Below, in pieces: positions 5,065 through 5,108 of a DNA stretch of 5,108 bases; the stretch's first letter is position 1, and each line of letters starts with the position of its first letter. The stretch lies in NCBI GenBank assembly GCA_964592965.1, contig CAZQJX010000154.1, forward strand, positions 1 to 5,108, read 5' to 3'. Source of the stretch: CAZKMM01 sp964592965. GTDB taxonomy: Bacteria > RBG-13-61-14 > DRUE01. The position numbers and the translations under genes are program-made. The notes under the pieces are model-generated. The model saw only the letters and a program-made list of their open reading frames with translations, was not told the origin of the DNA and did no database searches.

Positions 5065-5108
5065 AATAAAGACCGCTTAATTTCTAAAATCAATTTATTT
5101 GCTGAAAA

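Larger units (their letters stand above)
4580..5108. other. Gene-free region upstream of dnaA, candidate origin segment
   Basis: No coding region can be supported in these 529 bases, which run off the right edge. The sequence is AT-rich with many A and T runs and holds an inverted pair of DnaA boxes (4672-4693), a further box (4967-4975), weak one-mismatch boxes at 4833-4841 (TTATGCCCA) and 5047-5055 (reverse strand TTTTGAACA), a 16-bp direct repeat, a 23-base purine run and a short inverted repeat. A modestly GC-richer patch lies at about 4760-4795. A long box-bearing spacer upstream of dnaA is a classic origin location. No rpmH is seen within the window. Confidence 0.6.

Overview
This is a bacterial chromosomal window centred on the replication-initiation genes. 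dnaA and dnaN lie head-to-tail on the minus strand with long AT-rich spacers on both sides of dnaA. The DNA is AT-rich overall, the ribosome-binding sites of dnaA and dnaN are strong Shine-Dalgarno sequences, and the proteins are Lys/Glu/Ile-rich. I cannot name the phylum with confidence. The gene order (dnaA, dnaN, then a zinc-ribbon protein instead of recF) and the response-regulator/PilZ neighbour suggest a Gram-negative-type or candidate-phylum lineage rather than a well-known model genus; this is inference only.

Layout from left to right: (1) 39-779, plus strand: a two-domain protein with a CheY-like receiver and a PilZ c-di-GMP-binding domain. (2) 776-1786, minus strand: an unrecognised 336-residue protein with an N-terminal four-cysteine zinc ribbon; its stop codon overlaps that of the receiver-PilZ gene tail-to-tail. 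(3) 1797-2909, minus: dnaN, the sliding clamp, 10 bp upstream of the zinc-ribbon gene and probably co-transcribed with it. (4) 2910-3229: a 320-bp spacer with a convincing dnaN promoter (extended -10), a very AT-rich stretch at 3001-3070, an 11-bp direct repeat and a cluster of one exact and two near-exact DnaA-box-like 9-mers. (5) 3230-4579, minus: dnaA, complete, with all four domains. (6) 4580-5108: 529 bp without a gene, running off the right edge, with an inverted pair of DnaA boxes, another DnaA box beside an A/T palindrome, a 16-bp direct repeat and other simple-sequence structure.

How it fits together: DnaA made from the central gene should bind the TTTTCCACA boxes on both sides of its own gene. 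The most economical reading is a bipartite replication origin flanking dnaA, as known in Bacillus subtilis and Helicobacter pylori, with the likely unwinding region in the dnaA-dnaN spacer. The boxes upstream of dnaA and the box-like 9-mer over the dnaN promoter -35 could also give DnaA-dependent control of the two replication genes. The receiver-PilZ gene is on the opposite strand and has no evident functional link to replication. I saw no mobile element, CRISPR array, tRNA or rRNA gene.
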